From: Salibaculum sp035270045
Lineage (GTDB): Bacteria; Pseudomonadota; Alphaproteobacteria; Rhodobacterales; Rhodobacteraceae
Direction of reading: 5' to 3'
NCBI RefSeq assembly: GCF_035270045.1
Contig: NZ_DATFIP010000076.1
Span: 1-64,000, forward strand
Length of the DNA stretch: 64,000 nt
A program made the position numbers and the translations under genes. Position 1 is the first letter of the stretch. Each line of letters begins with the position of its first letter. The notes beneath the pieces were generated by a model. That model was not told where the DNA came from and did no database searches. It saw nothing but the letters and a program-made list of their open reading frames with translations. Shown here in pieces: positions 44,721-54,585 of this stretch.

Positions 44721-46388
44721 TCAGGCCGCGAAGCCCCACTTGTAGATGTGCGGCAGGTAGCCGATGTGCATCTCGGCCCCCACGACGTCGGGCTTGGCGT
44801 GGCGATAGAGCGAGCGCCAGTAGGGCTGGATCGTCACCGCTTCCTCGGCAATGATCCCCTGCAGCCGGGCCATGACCTCGCTGCGCGCGTCCGCGTCGGC
44901 GATCGCATTGGCCTCGGCCAGCAGGCTGTCGAACTCATCGTTGGACCAGCCGAACTCGTTCCAGGCCTCGCCCGAGCGGTAGGCCAGGCCCAGGATCTGG
45001 GTGCCCAGCGGGCGGTGGTTCCAGTTGGTCGAGCTGAACGGATACTTGGTCCAGTCGTTCCAGAAGGTCGAGCCGGGGATGATCGTCCGCTTCACGTTGA
45101 AGCCCGCGTCGCGCAGCTGCGCGGCGACGGCATCGGTGGTGTTGCGGCGCCAGTCGTCGTCGATCGAGATGATCTCCATCTCGAAATCGGCCATCCCGGC
45201 CTCGTCCAGCAGGGCCTTGGCGCCGTCGGGGTCGTATTCGAGCCGGGGCACGTCGGCGAATTCCGGGTGCATCGGGCCAACGTGCTGGTTGCGCGCCTCG
45301 AGACCGCGATTGGCATAGCCCAGTTCGAGGCAGATGGCGTTGTCCACGGCCTTTACGATGGCCTGGCGCACGCGCTTGTCCGCGTAGGGCGTCGTGCCGT
45401 CGACCTCGGCCTGCTGGTTGGGGCGGATCACGATGGTGGCCCCCGAGGCGACCTCGGACTTGGCCCAGCCCAGTCCGTCCATCACGTCGACGAAATCGCC
45501 GACGGTCTCATAGAACATGTCGACCTCGTCGGCGGCCGCCGCGGCCACCCAGGCCGAGGGGTCCGTGCCGTAGTCGATGAACTCGATCCGGTCGAGAAAG
45601 CCGCCCTTGCCGGCCGCGTATCCCCACCACTCGTGGTCTTCGTTGCGCACCAGCACGCCCTTGATGCCGACGTCGTGGCTCTCGGGCAGCATGTAGCCGG
45701 TGCCCACGGGGTTCGACAACAGGTCGTCGGGGTTGTGGCTCGAATGGACGATGGCAGCGGGGTAGTCGGACATGCCCGCGATCAGGGTGATGTCGGAAAC
45801 CGGCGAATTCAGGCGCACAGTGTGGCTGTCAACGACCTCGATGGCGCCATCGAGGGCGGTGCCGGTGTCAGGGTCGATCAGCGATGCGAAGCGCCCGGCC
45901 ATGGAGTTGCCCTCGACGTTCTGGTCGCACCAGCCTTCGATGTTGCGCGCCACGTCCTCGGCGGTGAAGTCGTCGCCGTTGTTCCACTTGACGCCCTGGC
46001 GGACATTCAGCGTGTAGACGGTGGCGTCCTCGTTGATCTCCCAGCTTTCCAGAAGCATGGGCTGGAACGAGCCGTCATTGTTGTATTCGACAAGGTATTC
46101 CAGCCAGCCCGAGGCGAAAAAGGCGATCTGCGACCAGTCGAAGGTCTTTGGATCCTTGAGTGCGCGAACCTCCATCTGCATGCGCAGCGTGCCGCCCTGC
46201 TGGGCATGGCCGGCGGCCAGCGCCGGTTGTTCGAGGCCCAGCAGCCCGTAGGCCGCGGCCGAGGTGACGCCGAGTGCCGTGGTGCGCGCCATGAATTCGC
46301 GGCGCGACAGCTTGCCGGCCTTGGCGTCCTTGACATAGGTCGCCACCGCCGGGTGCAGCGGTGCACCGGTAAGGGTCTTTTTGGTCAT
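44721..46388 (-). CDS. ABC transporter substrate-binding protein, family 5 (peptide/opine type), Tat-exported
   Basis: 555 residues. A twin-arginine motif SRREFMARTTALGVTSAAA near residues 24-42 predicts Tat export, ending near LAAGHAQQGG. The mature part is a family-5 solute-binding protein: YTLNVRQGVKWNNGDDFTAEDV, VGTGYMLPES, DKRVRQAIVKAVDNA, then LDEAGMADFEMEI. It binds the substrate in the periplasm for the two permeases downstream. Ligand class (peptide, opine, other) not determinable. GGGAGA precedes the ATG. Confidence 0.95.
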   Translation of the reverse strand: MTKKTLTGAPLHPAVATYVKDAKAGKLSRREFMARTTALGVTSAAAYGLLGLEQPALAAGHAQQGGTLRMQMEVRALKDPKTFDWSQIAFFASGWLEYLVEYNNDGSFQPMLLESWEINEDATVYTLNVRQGVKWNNGDDFTAEDVARNIEGWCDQNVEGNSMAGRFASLIDPDTGTALDGAIEVVDSHTVRLNSPVSDITLIAGMSDYPAAIVHSSHNPDDLLSNPVGTGYMLPESHDVGIKGVLVRNEDHEWWGYAAGKGGFLDRIEFIDYGTDPSAWVAAAAADEVDMFYETVGDFVDVMDGLGWAKSEVASGATIVIRPNQQAEVDGTTPYADKRVRQAIVKAVDNAICLELGYANRGLEARNQHVGPMHPEFADVPRLEYDPDGAKALLDEAGMADFEMEIISIDDDWRRNTTDAVAAQLRDAGFNVKRTIIPGSTFWNDWTKYPFSSTNWNHRPLGTQILGLAYRSGEAWNEFGWSNDEFDSLLAEANAIADADARSEVMARLQGIIAEEAVTIQPYWRSLYRHAKPDVVGAEMHIGYLPHIYKWGFAA

Positions 46389-46557
46389 GCTTTGTCTCCC
46401 TGTGACACGTTCATGTTCTTTTGTGCCGGGCCGCGGCCATTGGCGCCGCTGCCCGGGTAATTGCTTTATATTGGCGGGCCTCGTCCCTCCCGGCCTTATT
46501 CGGCACGGTTTCGTTCGGGTGTGTCAATTGCCGCAATCGTCATTTCGATGTCCATTT

Positions 46558-46584
46558 GCGACGTTCCCATGTTCCGAAAGCGAC
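46558..46584 (-). promoter_or_regulatory. Direct repeat upstream of the ABC operon, candidate AraC-type site
   Basis: GTCGC starts at 46584 and again at 46562 on the minus strand. Each is followed 4 bases later by GGA and then CAT, with a 22-base period. TTGACA lies downstream at 46528-46523. AraC regulators often bind direct repeats of about two helical turns; the AraC gene ends at 46586. Weak prediction. Confidence 0.3.
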
Positions 46585-46585
46585 A

Positions 46586-47455
46586 TCAAGTCACAAAGCG
46601 CCCGACGGATGCCGCGGGGTTGGCCGCTACGGCGCCGGATCCGCCCCCCGTGCCGCCGCCCTTGCGAAAGGCCGAAGGCGTCTCGCCAGTGCGGCCCTGG
46701 AAGGCGCGGGTGAAATAGGCGGCCGAGCCGAAACCCAGGCTCCTGGCGATTTCGCGAATGGGGCTGTCGCTGTCTCGCAGCAGCACGCGGGCCTCGTAGA
46801 GGATGCGGTCATTCAGCAAGTCGAGTGCCGACTTGCCGCAGGTCTGCTTGCAGCAGCGTGTCAGGTGGGTTGGCGTCACGCCCAGACCGGCGGCATAATC
46901 GGCAACCCCCTTGTGGTCGTGAAAGTCGCGCTCGACCAGGTCGGTATAGGCGGCAACCAGGCGGGCGGCGGCGCTCTGGTGGCGGCGGTCGACAAGGTCA
47001 TCGGCCTGGGCGGCCAGCTGGCGTTCGAAGAAAACCGATATCAGGCCCAGGTGATGATGCGCGGCCCGTTCCGCACCGGGCAGGGCGGACTGCAGTTCTC
47101 GTTCCAGGTGGTCCAGATGGGTGGCCAGGGCCTTTTGGGCTGCGACGTCGCGCAGCCGCAGGTGGCGGCTTTCTTCGGGCCAGTCCGTCATCATGGCCCG
47201 CGGGATCGTGACGATCTGACCGAAAACCGAGGCGCCCACCTCGAAACCGTACATGGTCCGGGCGGGCACGAAGATAAGGTTGTTGGGTCCATAGCCGCTG
47301 GTCAGCCCGGCAACGGTGATCCGCCCCTGTCCCCTGGCAACGAAGATCAGGCGGGCGCTGTCATGGCTGCGCATGGCCTCTGTGCGCCACCTGCTGCGGG
47401 CGCTTGCGTGGCCAAAGGCGGTCAGCGCCAGCCGGTTCGAGCCGTCAAGCGACAT
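46586..47455 (-). CDS. AraC-family transcriptional regulator
   Basis: 289 residues. The start at 47455 (MSLDGSNRLALTAFGHASAR) has GGGAA upstream; a longer frame to 47650 lacks support. An N-terminal cupin-like effector domain (HDSARLIFVARGQGRI, YGPNNLIFVPARTMYGFE) is followed by two helix-turn-helix units at ~185-275. These are GVADYAAGLGVTPTHLTRCC and PIREIARSLGFGSAAYFTRAF. A Gly-rich tail follows. It lies just upstream of the ABC operon on the same strand and probably controls it. Confidence 0.93.
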   Translation of the reverse strand: MSLDGSNRLALTAFGHASARSRWRTEAMRSHDSARLIFVARGQGRITVAGLTSGYGPNNLIFVPARTMYGFEVGASVFGQIVTIPRAMMTDWPEESRHLRLRDVAAQKALATHLDHLERELQSALPGAERAAHHHLGLISVFFERQLAAQADDLVDRRHQSAAARLVAAYTDLVERDFHDHKGVADYAAGLGVTPTHLTRCCKQTCGKSALDLLNDRILYEARVLLRDSDSPIREIARSLGFGSAAYFTRAFQGRTGETPSAFRKGGGTGGGSGAVAANPAASVGRFVT

Positions 47456-47573
47456 GGCTGTTTCCCGAAATCGTTCGATTTGGGCAAGTATGGGCGGTGA
47501 ATCTGAAGCGATCAACGAAAGATTTGTAGAAAAACTGGAAGACCTGTGGATAACCAGGTGGACAACCTGTGGG

Positions 47574-48446
47574 TTACTCGGGCCCAGGCTGGGGCACCCA
47601 GCGCCAGTGTCCCAGCCGCGAACGGGCCCAAGTGCGCTGGCGCTTTGCATAGCGACGCGAGGCGATCACGGCGCGCGCCTGCGCCTCCTGCAGCGTGATC
47701 TCGCCTTGCAGGTGCGCGATCAGTTCGGCCGCGCCGATGGTGCGCGCCGATTGCAGTGCCGGGTCCCAGTGCGCTTGCATGGCGCGGGCCTCATCCAGCG
47801 CGCCGGTGGCGAGCATCCGGTCGAACCGCGCCTCGATGCGCGCGTTGAGCCAGTCGGTTTGCGGAGCGAGCACCAGCGGCGTCGCCTGCCCGACGGACAG
47901 CAGCGGCGGCGGGGTCGCGGCCTGCCAGGCCCGGATCGACTGGCCCGTGGCCTGCTGCACTTCCCAGGCGCGCTGGACCCGGGCGCGGTTGCGCAGGTCC
48001 AGCCCGGCGCGGGTCGCGTCATCCAGCGCTGCAACAAGGGCATCCAGCGGCAGCGCATCGCCGACCTGCCGCACCTCGGGCGGAGTCGGGGGGATTTCGG
48101 CCAGCCCCTCGGTCAGCGCCATAAAGTAGAGCCCGGTGCCGCCAACGATGATCGGGCGGTCCGGCCCATCGAGCAAGGGCGCGACATCGCGCAACCAGTC
48201 ACCCGCCGAATAGGTGGCGTCATGGGGCAGGTGACCGTAAAGCGCATGCCGCGCGCGGGCGCGCTCGGCCGCGCCCGGTTGCGCCGAAAGCAGCGGCCAG
48301 CCCCGGTAGACCTGCAGCGCGTCAGCATTGACGATCACCCCGCCCTGCGCCTTTGCGATGCGCAGCGCCAGCGCGGACTTGCCGCTGGCCGTCGGGCCAT
48401 GGATCAGCACCGGGCGTGCCGGGTCTATGGTCGAGAGGTCAAGCAT
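47574..48446 (-). CDS. miaA: tRNA dimethylallyltransferase
   Basis: 290 residues from the ATG at 48446 (MLDLSTIDPARP). The P-loop is GPTASGKSALALRIA and the substrate motif is VNADALQVYRGWPLLSAQP. GGTGLYFMALTEGLAEIPPTP is the conserved central block. It adds the dimethylallyl group to A37 of tRNAs that read UNN codons. Divergent from pyrH. Confidence 0.96.
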   Translation of the reverse strand: MLDLSTIDPARPVLIHGPTASGKSALALRIAKAQGGVIVNADALQVYRGWPLLSAQPGAAERARARHALYGHLPHDATYSAGDWLRDVAPLLDGPDRPIIVGGTGLYFMALTEGLAEIPPTPPEVRQVGDALPLDALVAALDDATRAGLDLRNRARVQRAWEVQQATGQSIRAWQAATPPPLLSVGQATPLVLAPQTDWLNARIEARFDRMLATGALDEARAMQAHWDPALQSARTIGAAELIAHLQGEITLQEAQARAVIASRRYAKRQRTWARSRLGHWRWVPQPGPE

Positions 48447-48529
48447 CACTTTCCGCCGGCCCTGCCATTGCACAGGTCGGGGTTTTCCGACATTTTGGCG
48501 CCGACGAAAAGCAATTGCAGGGGACCCCG

Positions 48530-49255
48530 ATGTCAGACACCCAGGAGACGACGTTCAAGAGGGTCCTTCTGAAGATCTCGGGAGAGGCCCTGATGGGCGA
48601 TCAGGCCTACGGCCTGCATCCGCCCACGGTCGAGCGCATTGCCCGCGAGGTGCAGTCGGTCCACGACATGGGCGTCGAGATCTGCATGGTGATCGGGGGC
48701 GGCAACGTCTTTCGCGGATTGCAGGGCAGCGCCCAGGGCATGGAACGCACAACCGCCGACTACATGGGGATGCTGGCCACGGTGATGAATGCCCTTGCCA
48801 TGCAGTCCGCGCTCGAGGGGCTGGGGGTCTTCACCCGGGTGATCTCGGCCATCCGGATGGACGAGGTGGCCGAGCCCTACATCCGCCGTCGCGCCGTGCG
48901 CCACCTGGAGAAGAAACGCGTCTGCATCTTCGCGGCCGGGACCGGAAACCCCTATTTCACCACTGATACCGCCGCGACCCTGCGTGCCAACGAGATGAAT
49001 TGCGAAGCGATCTTCAAGGGCACCAAGGTCGACGGGGTCTACGACAAGGACCCGGTGAAATACGATGACGCGGTGCGCTATGCCCATGTGTCCTATGACG
49101 AGGTGCTGCAAAAGCACCTGGGCGTGATGGATGCCAGCGCCATCGCGCTTGCGCGCGACAACAACCTGCCCATCATCGTCTTCTCGCTCGACGAACCTGG
49201 CGGCTTCAGGGGAATCCTGGCGGGCGAAGGCAAGTGCACCAGGGTCGGCGGCTAG
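48530..49255 (+). CDS. pyrH: Uridylate kinase
   Basis: 241 residues. The start at 48530 (MSDTQETTFKRVLLKISGEAL) has GGGGA upstream. LKISGEALMG, VIGGGNVFRG, GTGNPYFTTDTAATLRA and KGTKVDGVYDKDP are the PyrH signatures. It makes UDP from UMP. First gene of the pyrH-frr-uppS-cdsA-dxr-rseP block. Confidence 0.98.
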   Translation: MSDTQETTFKRVLLKISGEALMGDQAYGLHPPTVERIAREVQSVHDMGVEICMVIGGGNVFRGLQGSAQGMERTTADYMGMLATVMNALAMQSALEGLGVFTRVISAIRMDEVAEPYIRRRAVRHLEKKRVCIFAAGTGNPYFTTDTAATLRANEMNCEAIFKGTKVDGVYDKDPVKYDDAVRYAHVSYDEVLQKHLGVMDASAIALARDNNLPIIVFSLDEPGGFRGILAGEGKCTRVGG

Positions 49256-49368
49256 GCGCGGTGCCGTGAAACGGCCCGGCGCGGCCGGGATTTCGCCGCC
49301 CCTTTGACTATACAAAGCCCCGCCAATGCCTGTATAGCGGGGGCAAATTCAAGACCGAGAGCAGCTTC

Positions 49369-49932
49369 ATGTCAGACGATTTCATCCTCGATACCGACGA
49401 TCTCACCCGCCGCATGGAAGGGGCGATCGCCAACCTGCGCACGGAGTTCGCGTCGCTGCGCACGGGCCGGGCCTCCGCCTCGATGCTGGAGCCTGTCCAG
49501 GTCGAAGCCTATGGCCAGATGACCCCGATCAACCAGGTGGGCACCGTGAACGTGCCCGAGGCGCGCATGGTCACCGTCAACGTCTGGGACAAGTCGCTTG
49601 TCAACAAGGTCGACAAGGCCATCCGCGAAAGCGGGCTGGGCATCAATCCCCAGATGAACGGCACGATCATCATGCTGCCCATCCCCGAACTGAACGAGGA
49701 ACGCCGCCGCGAGTTGGGCAAGGTCGCGGGGACCTATGCCGAGAATGCCCGCGTCTCGATCCGCAACGTGCGACGCGACGGCATGGATCGGATCAAGAAG
49801 GCCAAGGCCGATGGCCTGTCCGAGGACGATCAGAAGTTCTGGGAACAGGAAGTACAGGAGATGACGGACAAATACATCAAGCAGGTGGACGAGGCGCTGG
49901 AGCACAAGCAGTCGGAGATCATGCAGGTTTGA
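49369..49932 (+). CDS. frr: Ribosome recycling factor
   Basis: 187 residues, standard size. LRTGRASASMLEPVQVEAYG and TIIMLPIPELNEERRREL are the family blocks, with a C-terminal helix bundle. With EF-G it splits post-termination ribosomes. It lies 113 bp after pyrH. Confidence 0.98.
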   Translation: MSDDFILDTDDLTRRMEGAIANLRTEFASLRTGRASASMLEPVQVEAYGQMTPINQVGTVNVPEARMVTVNVWDKSLVNKVDKAIRESGLGINPQMNGTIIMLPIPELNEERRRELGKVAGTYAENARVSIRNVRRDGMDRIKKAKADGLSEDDQKFWEQEVQEMTDKYIKQVDEALEHKQSEIMQV

Positions 49933-50126
49933 TCCGGATGCCGGGGAAATGGGCCGCCGGATCATCTTGCCGACGCATGGGGCGGACCCAATGATATCCA
50001 TGGGGCTTGCCCCGCCATGGCAGGGGCGGTGCCAGCTGACAGCGCCCTCCGGCGGAATGCCGGGTGAACGCGGGCCGCGATGCCCGCCCCGCGGTGCATT
50101 TCCAGTGCAATGAACGGAGGCCCCGG

Positions 50127-50849
<723 letters not shown>

Positions 50850-50853
50850 CCCG

Positions 50854-51666
50854 GTGAAGGTTCCGCCGCCCGAGATGCCCGGAAAATGGGGGGACCTCTC
50901 CGCGCGGGTCTGGTCCGGGCTCGCCATGGGCGTCGTCGGTATTGGTGCTATCCTGCTGGGCGGGGTCTGGTTCCAGATGCTGGTGATCTTCGTCACAGCC
51001 GTGATGGTCTGGGAATGCTGGATCATGATCCGCGGCTCATCACCCGTTTCCGGGATGCTGCTGGCCGCGGGGGTTGCCTCGGTGATGGCCGCGCAGGTTT
51101 TCGGCGGGCCGGAAACGCGCGAGTTCCTGCCGCTTTTCCTCGTGGCGCCGCTGGTCGGGATTCTGGTCCTGCCGCGCGAGAGGCTTACATTTGCCGTCTT
51201 TGCCCTTTCGATCCAGGTGGCAGGATGGGGGCTGGCCCATGTCCGTCTGGACTACGGGGTGACATGGCTGCTCTGGCTGGTGGGGCTCGTGGTGGTCACC
51301 GACGTCGCGGGCTATTTCGCGGGCAAGGCGCTTGGCGGACCAAAATTCTGGCCCGCGGTCAGCCCCAAGAAGACCTGGGCGGGCACCGTGGCGGGCTGGG
51401 CCGCCGCCGGGGGAATCGGGGCATTTTTCGCGGTGCTCACCGCTGCGGGGCCTTGGATCGTTCTGTTGTCGGTACTGCTCAGCCTGGCGGGGCAGATGGG
51501 CGACATCGCCGAAAGCGCCTTCAAGCGGCGGCAGGGGGTCAAGGACAGCTCGGCCCTGATTCCCGGCCATGGCGGGCTCTTCGATCGGTTCGATGCGCTT
51601 CTGGGGGCCGCCCTGGCGCTGTTGCTGGTGGCCGGGCTGACGGGCCTGCCAGGGACTGCGCCATGA
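50854..51666 (+). CDS. cdsA: Phosphatidate cytidylyltransferase
   Basis: 270 residues, GTG start. Multi-pass membrane protein with the signature SPKKTWAGTVAG and GQMGDIAESAFKRRQGVKDSSALIPGHGG near the end (given here in part). It makes CDP-diacylglycerol. The stop overlaps the dxr ATG (ATGA). Confidence 0.96.
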   Translation: MKVPPPEMPGKWGDLSARVWSGLAMGVVGIGAILLGGVWFQMLVIFVTAVMVWECWIMIRGSSPVSGMLLAAGVASVMAAQVFGGPETREFLPLFLVAPLVGILVLPRERLTFAVFALSIQVAGWGLAHVRLDYGVTWLLWLVGLVVVTDVAGYFAGKALGGPKFWPAVSPKKTWAGTVAGWAAAGGIGAFFAVLTAAGPWIVLLSVLLSLAGQMGDIAESAFKRRQGVKDSSALIPGHGGLFDRFDALLGAALALLLVAGLTGLPGTAP

Positions 51667-52835
51667 GGCGGATCAGCATCCTGGGCGCGACCGGGTCGAT
51701 CGGGCAATCGACGCTCGACCTTGTGCGCCGCGCGCCCGGGGCCTACCGGGTCGTGGCGCTGACCGGCGGGCAGAACATCGCCCTGCTGGCCGCCGACGCG
51801 CTGGAATTCGGCGCCGAGATCGCGGTAACGGCAGATCCCGCGCGACTGACGGACCTGCGGGCCGCGCTGGCCGGAACAGGGGTCGCGGCCGCCGCCGGGG
51901 CAGGGGCCATTTCCGAGGCCGCCGCACGGCCCGCCGACTGGATCATGTCGGCCATCGTCGGGGCCGCTGGCCTGCCGCCGGGGCTGGAGGCGCTGAAACA
52001 GGGCGGCACGCTGGCGCTCGCTAACAAGGAATCGCTGGTCACGGCGGGGCCTCTGCTGTTGGGGCAGGCGGCGCGCCACGGCGCGACTGTCCTGCCCGTG
52101 GACAGCGAGCATTCCGCCATTTTCCAGGCGCTGGTGGGCGAGGACATCGCCACGGTCGAACGGGTCATCATCACCGCCAGCGGCGGCGCCTTCCGGGACC
52201 GTCCGCTGACGGATCTTGCCCATGTCACCGTGGCCGAGGCCTCCAGCCACCCGAACTGGGACATGGGCCAGCGGATCACCATCGACAGCGCATCGATGTT
52301 CAACAAGGCAATGGAGCTTATTGAAACACATGAATTCTTTGGCATCGCGCCTGATCGTATCGAGGCCATTGTCCATCCCGAAAGCCTGGTTCATGCGCTG
52401 GTTGGCTTCACGGACGGGGGGCTGATGGCCCACGTCGGCCCGCCGGACATGCGCCATGCCATTGGCTATGCACTGCACTGGCCCCGGCGCGGCCCGGTCC
52501 CGGTCGAGCGGCTGGACCTTGCCCGCATCGGCCAGCTGAATTTTCGCGCGGCCGATCCGGCGCGTTATCCGGCGCTGTCGCTGGCCCACCGGGTGATGAA
52601 GCAGGGCGGGCTGGCCGGAGCGCTTTTCAACGCGGCCAAGGAAGCCGCACTGGACGGGTTCATGGCGGGCGAGATCGGGTTTCTCGACATGGCGCGCGTT
52701 GTCGAGGCGGTGCTTGACGATACTTTGTCCCGCGAGGGGCTGCAAAATGTCACGATTAGCTTAGATAGCGTACAGCAGGCGGACGCGCTGGCCCGCCGCA
52801 GCGCCCGCGACTGGATCGAGCAGAAAAGAGCCTGA
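51663..52835 (+). CDS. dxr: 1-Deoxy-D-xylulose 5-phosphate reductoisomerase
   Basis: 390 residues. The nucleotide-binding loop GATGSIGQST is at 8-17. NKESLVTAG, DSEHSAIFQAL, SGGAFRD and SSHPNWDMGQRITIDSAS contain the metal and substrate residues. It makes MEP for isoprenoid synthesis and so feeds uppS upstream. Starts within the cdsA stop. Confidence 0.98.
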   Translation: MRRISILGATGSIGQSTLDLVRRAPGAYRVVALTGGQNIALLAADALEFGAEIAVTADPARLTDLRAALAGTGVAAAAGAGAISEAAARPADWIMSAIVGAAGLPPGLEALKQGGTLALANKESLVTAGPLLLGQAARHGATVLPVDSEHSAIFQALVGEDIATVERVIITASGGAFRDRPLTDLAHVTVAEASSHPNWDMGQRITIDSASMFNKAMELIETHEFFGIAPDRIEAIVHPESLVHALVGFTDGGLMAHVGPPDMRHAIGYALHWPRRGPVPVERLDLARIGQLNFRAADPARYPALSLAHRVMKQGGLAGALFNAAKEAALDGFMAGEIGFLDMARVVEAVLDDTLSREGLQNVTISLDSVQQADALARRSARDWIEQKRA

Positions 52836-52838
52836 CAC

Positions 52839-54170
52839 GTGGACTTCATCAATTTCATTCCGAATTTCGGCGGCCCTGTCCTGACCATCCTGGCCTTCGT
52901 GCTGGCCCTTTCGGTCATCGTCGCGATCCATGAATACGGCCACTACATCGTCGGCCGCTGGTCGGGGATCGAGGCCGAGGTCTTTTCCATCGGCTTCGGC
53001 CCGGTGATCTGGTCGCGCACGGACCGGCGCGGCACCCGTTGGCAACTGGCCGCCCTGCCGCTGGGCGGTTACGTCAAGTTCCTGGGCGATGGCAACGCCG
53101 CGAGCGTGGGCGGCGACGGCGAGACCGAAATGGCCCGCAACACCATGCTGGGTGCGCCACTCTGGGCACGCGCGGTCACGGTGGCCGCGGGGCCGATCTT
53201 CAACTTCATCCTGTCCTTCGTCATCTTCGCGGGGCTGCTGGTCTCGCTGGGCCAGCCGATGACCCCGCTGACCGTGTCCAGCGTGCCCGACTGGCCTGAA
53301 AGCCGCGCCATGGAACTGGAAACCGGCGACACCATCTTGCGGATCGAAGGCGAGCCGCTCAACTATCCCGAGGGCTTCGGCGCCGCGCTCGACGCGCTGC
53401 CCTCGGCCCCGGTGCTGGACTACGAGGTCGTGCGGGATGGCACCCGCATGACCCTGCGCGGCCCGCACCCGGCCCCCTCGCGAGTGCAGTCGATCACGCC
53501 GCGTTCGGCTGCCGACGATTCCGGGCTGCGCATCGGCGACCTGATCCTGTCGATGAACGGGACCCCGGTCTACAGCTTCATGGACATGGTCGATGTGGTG
53601 AACGCCATCGGGGCCGAGCCGATCACCCTGTCGGTCTGGCGCGACGGCGCGGTTCGCGAGGAGATCCTGACCCCGCGCATGGTCGCCATCCCGCAGGAGG
53701 ACGGCTCGATGCGCGACGAGCCCAAGATGGGCATCGGCAACGGCGGGCTCTTCTTCGAACCGCAAACCATGACCGTGGGCCTGTGGGAAGCCATGAAACT
53801 TGGCGCGCAGCAGGTCTGGTTCATCATCGTGCAGTCGCTGAACGGGCTGTGGCACATCCTGTCGGGGGCGATTTCCACCTGTAACCTGTCGGGCCCGGTG
53901 GGCATCGCCGAGACGGCCGGTTCCATGGCCAGCCAGGGGGCGGAATCCTTCATTACCTTCATCGCGGTGATGTCCACCGCGATCGGGCTTCTGAACCTGT
54001 TCCCGATCCCGGTGCTGGATGGCGGCCACCTGGTGTTCCATGCCTGGGAAGCCGTGACCGGCAAGCCGCCCAGCGACGGGGCGTTGCGCATTCTCATGGC
54101 GATCGGGTTGTCCTTGATTGGCACCCTGATGCTCTTCGCGATCGCCAACGACCTGTTCCTGTGCCCCTGA
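52839..54170 (+). CDS. rseP: Site-2 protease RseP (regulator of sigma-E)
   Basis: 443 residues, GTG start 3 bp after dxr. The zinc motif HEYGHY is at 31-36 in the first membrane helix. GGYVKFLGD follows. Two PDZ regions (around TGDTILRIEGEP and SGLRIGDLILSMNGTP) lie in the middle, and NLFPIPVLDGGHL carries the third zinc ligand. It cleaves membrane substrates such as anti-sigma factors. Confidence 0.97.
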   Translation: MDFINFIPNFGGPVLTILAFVLALSVIVAIHEYGHYIVGRWSGIEAEVFSIGFGPVIWSRTDRRGTRWQLAALPLGGYVKFLGDGNAASVGGDGETEMARNTMLGAPLWARAVTVAAGPIFNFILSFVIFAGLLVSLGQPMTPLTVSSVPDWPESRAMELETGDTILRIEGEPLNYPEGFGAALDALPSAPVLDYEVVRDGTRMTLRGPHPAPSRVQSITPRSAADDSGLRIGDLILSMNGTPVYSFMDMVDVVNAIGAEPITLSVWRDGAVREEILTPRMVAIPQEDGSMRDEPKMGIGNGGLFFEPQTMTVGLWEAMKLGAQQVWFIIVQSLNGLWHILSGAISTCNLSGPVGIAETAGSMASQGAESFITFIAVMSTAIGLLNLFPIPVLDGGHLVFHAWEAVTGKPPSDGALRILMAIGLSLIGTLMLFAIANDLFLCP

Positions 54171-54247
54171 CATTCCACCGGCCTGCCCTCATTCGGACAC
54201 ATTTGGCGTAGAGCCTGCCGGGGACCTGATCCGAAAGGAGGTAACCC

Positions 54248-54376
54248 ATGCAGACGCTCACAGCCGGATATCGCGGGGTTTTCCTGCTGCTCGATCTCAA
54301 CTGGGATCGGTTGCTCTATCTCGGCACGCTCTTTGCGGCGCTGCTCTTCGGGGCGTGGCTGGGCAGCACGCTTTAG
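54248..54376 (+). CDS. Small single-span membrane protein, 42 aa
   Basis: Reading the gap between rseP and bamA gives a 42-codon frame, ATG at 54248 to TAG at 54376, with a perfect AAAGGAGG ribosome site 6-7 bases upstream, the strongest in this part of the window. It begins MQTLTAGYRGVFLLLDLNWD and ends LFAALLFGAWLGSTL: one amphipathic start and one hydrophobic segment of about 20 residues. Its position inside the envelope-biogenesis block suggests a membrane role near RseP or BAM, but nothing in the sequence names it. Too short to be found by length-based gene calling. Confidence 0.75.
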   Translation: MQTLTAGYRGVFLLLDLNWDRLLYLGTLFAALLFGAWLGSTL

Positions 54377-54522
54377 CCTGGACCGCGCGCGTCCTGCGAG
54401 GCCCGGCCCGGCAACGCCCGTCCGACAGACCGACTGCAACCTTTACAACCGGGTCGTGCCCACGGGCACGGCCCTCGCGGCGTTATCGGGGCAGGGCACA
54501 CCGTCGCTTTGACATCGTTGCT

Positions 54523-54551
54523 TTGACAAGGCCGATGCCGGGGGATAGACC
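54523..54551 (+). promoter_or_regulatory. Predicted promoter of bamA
   Basis: TTGACA (54523-54528), 17 bases, TAGACC (54546-54551), 35 bp before the bamA start. It suggests bamA and the lpx genes can be transcribed apart from the upstream operon. Confidence 0.5.
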
Positions 54552-54585
54552 GTTGGTATCTGGGATGTCTGAACGAGCTAGTTGA

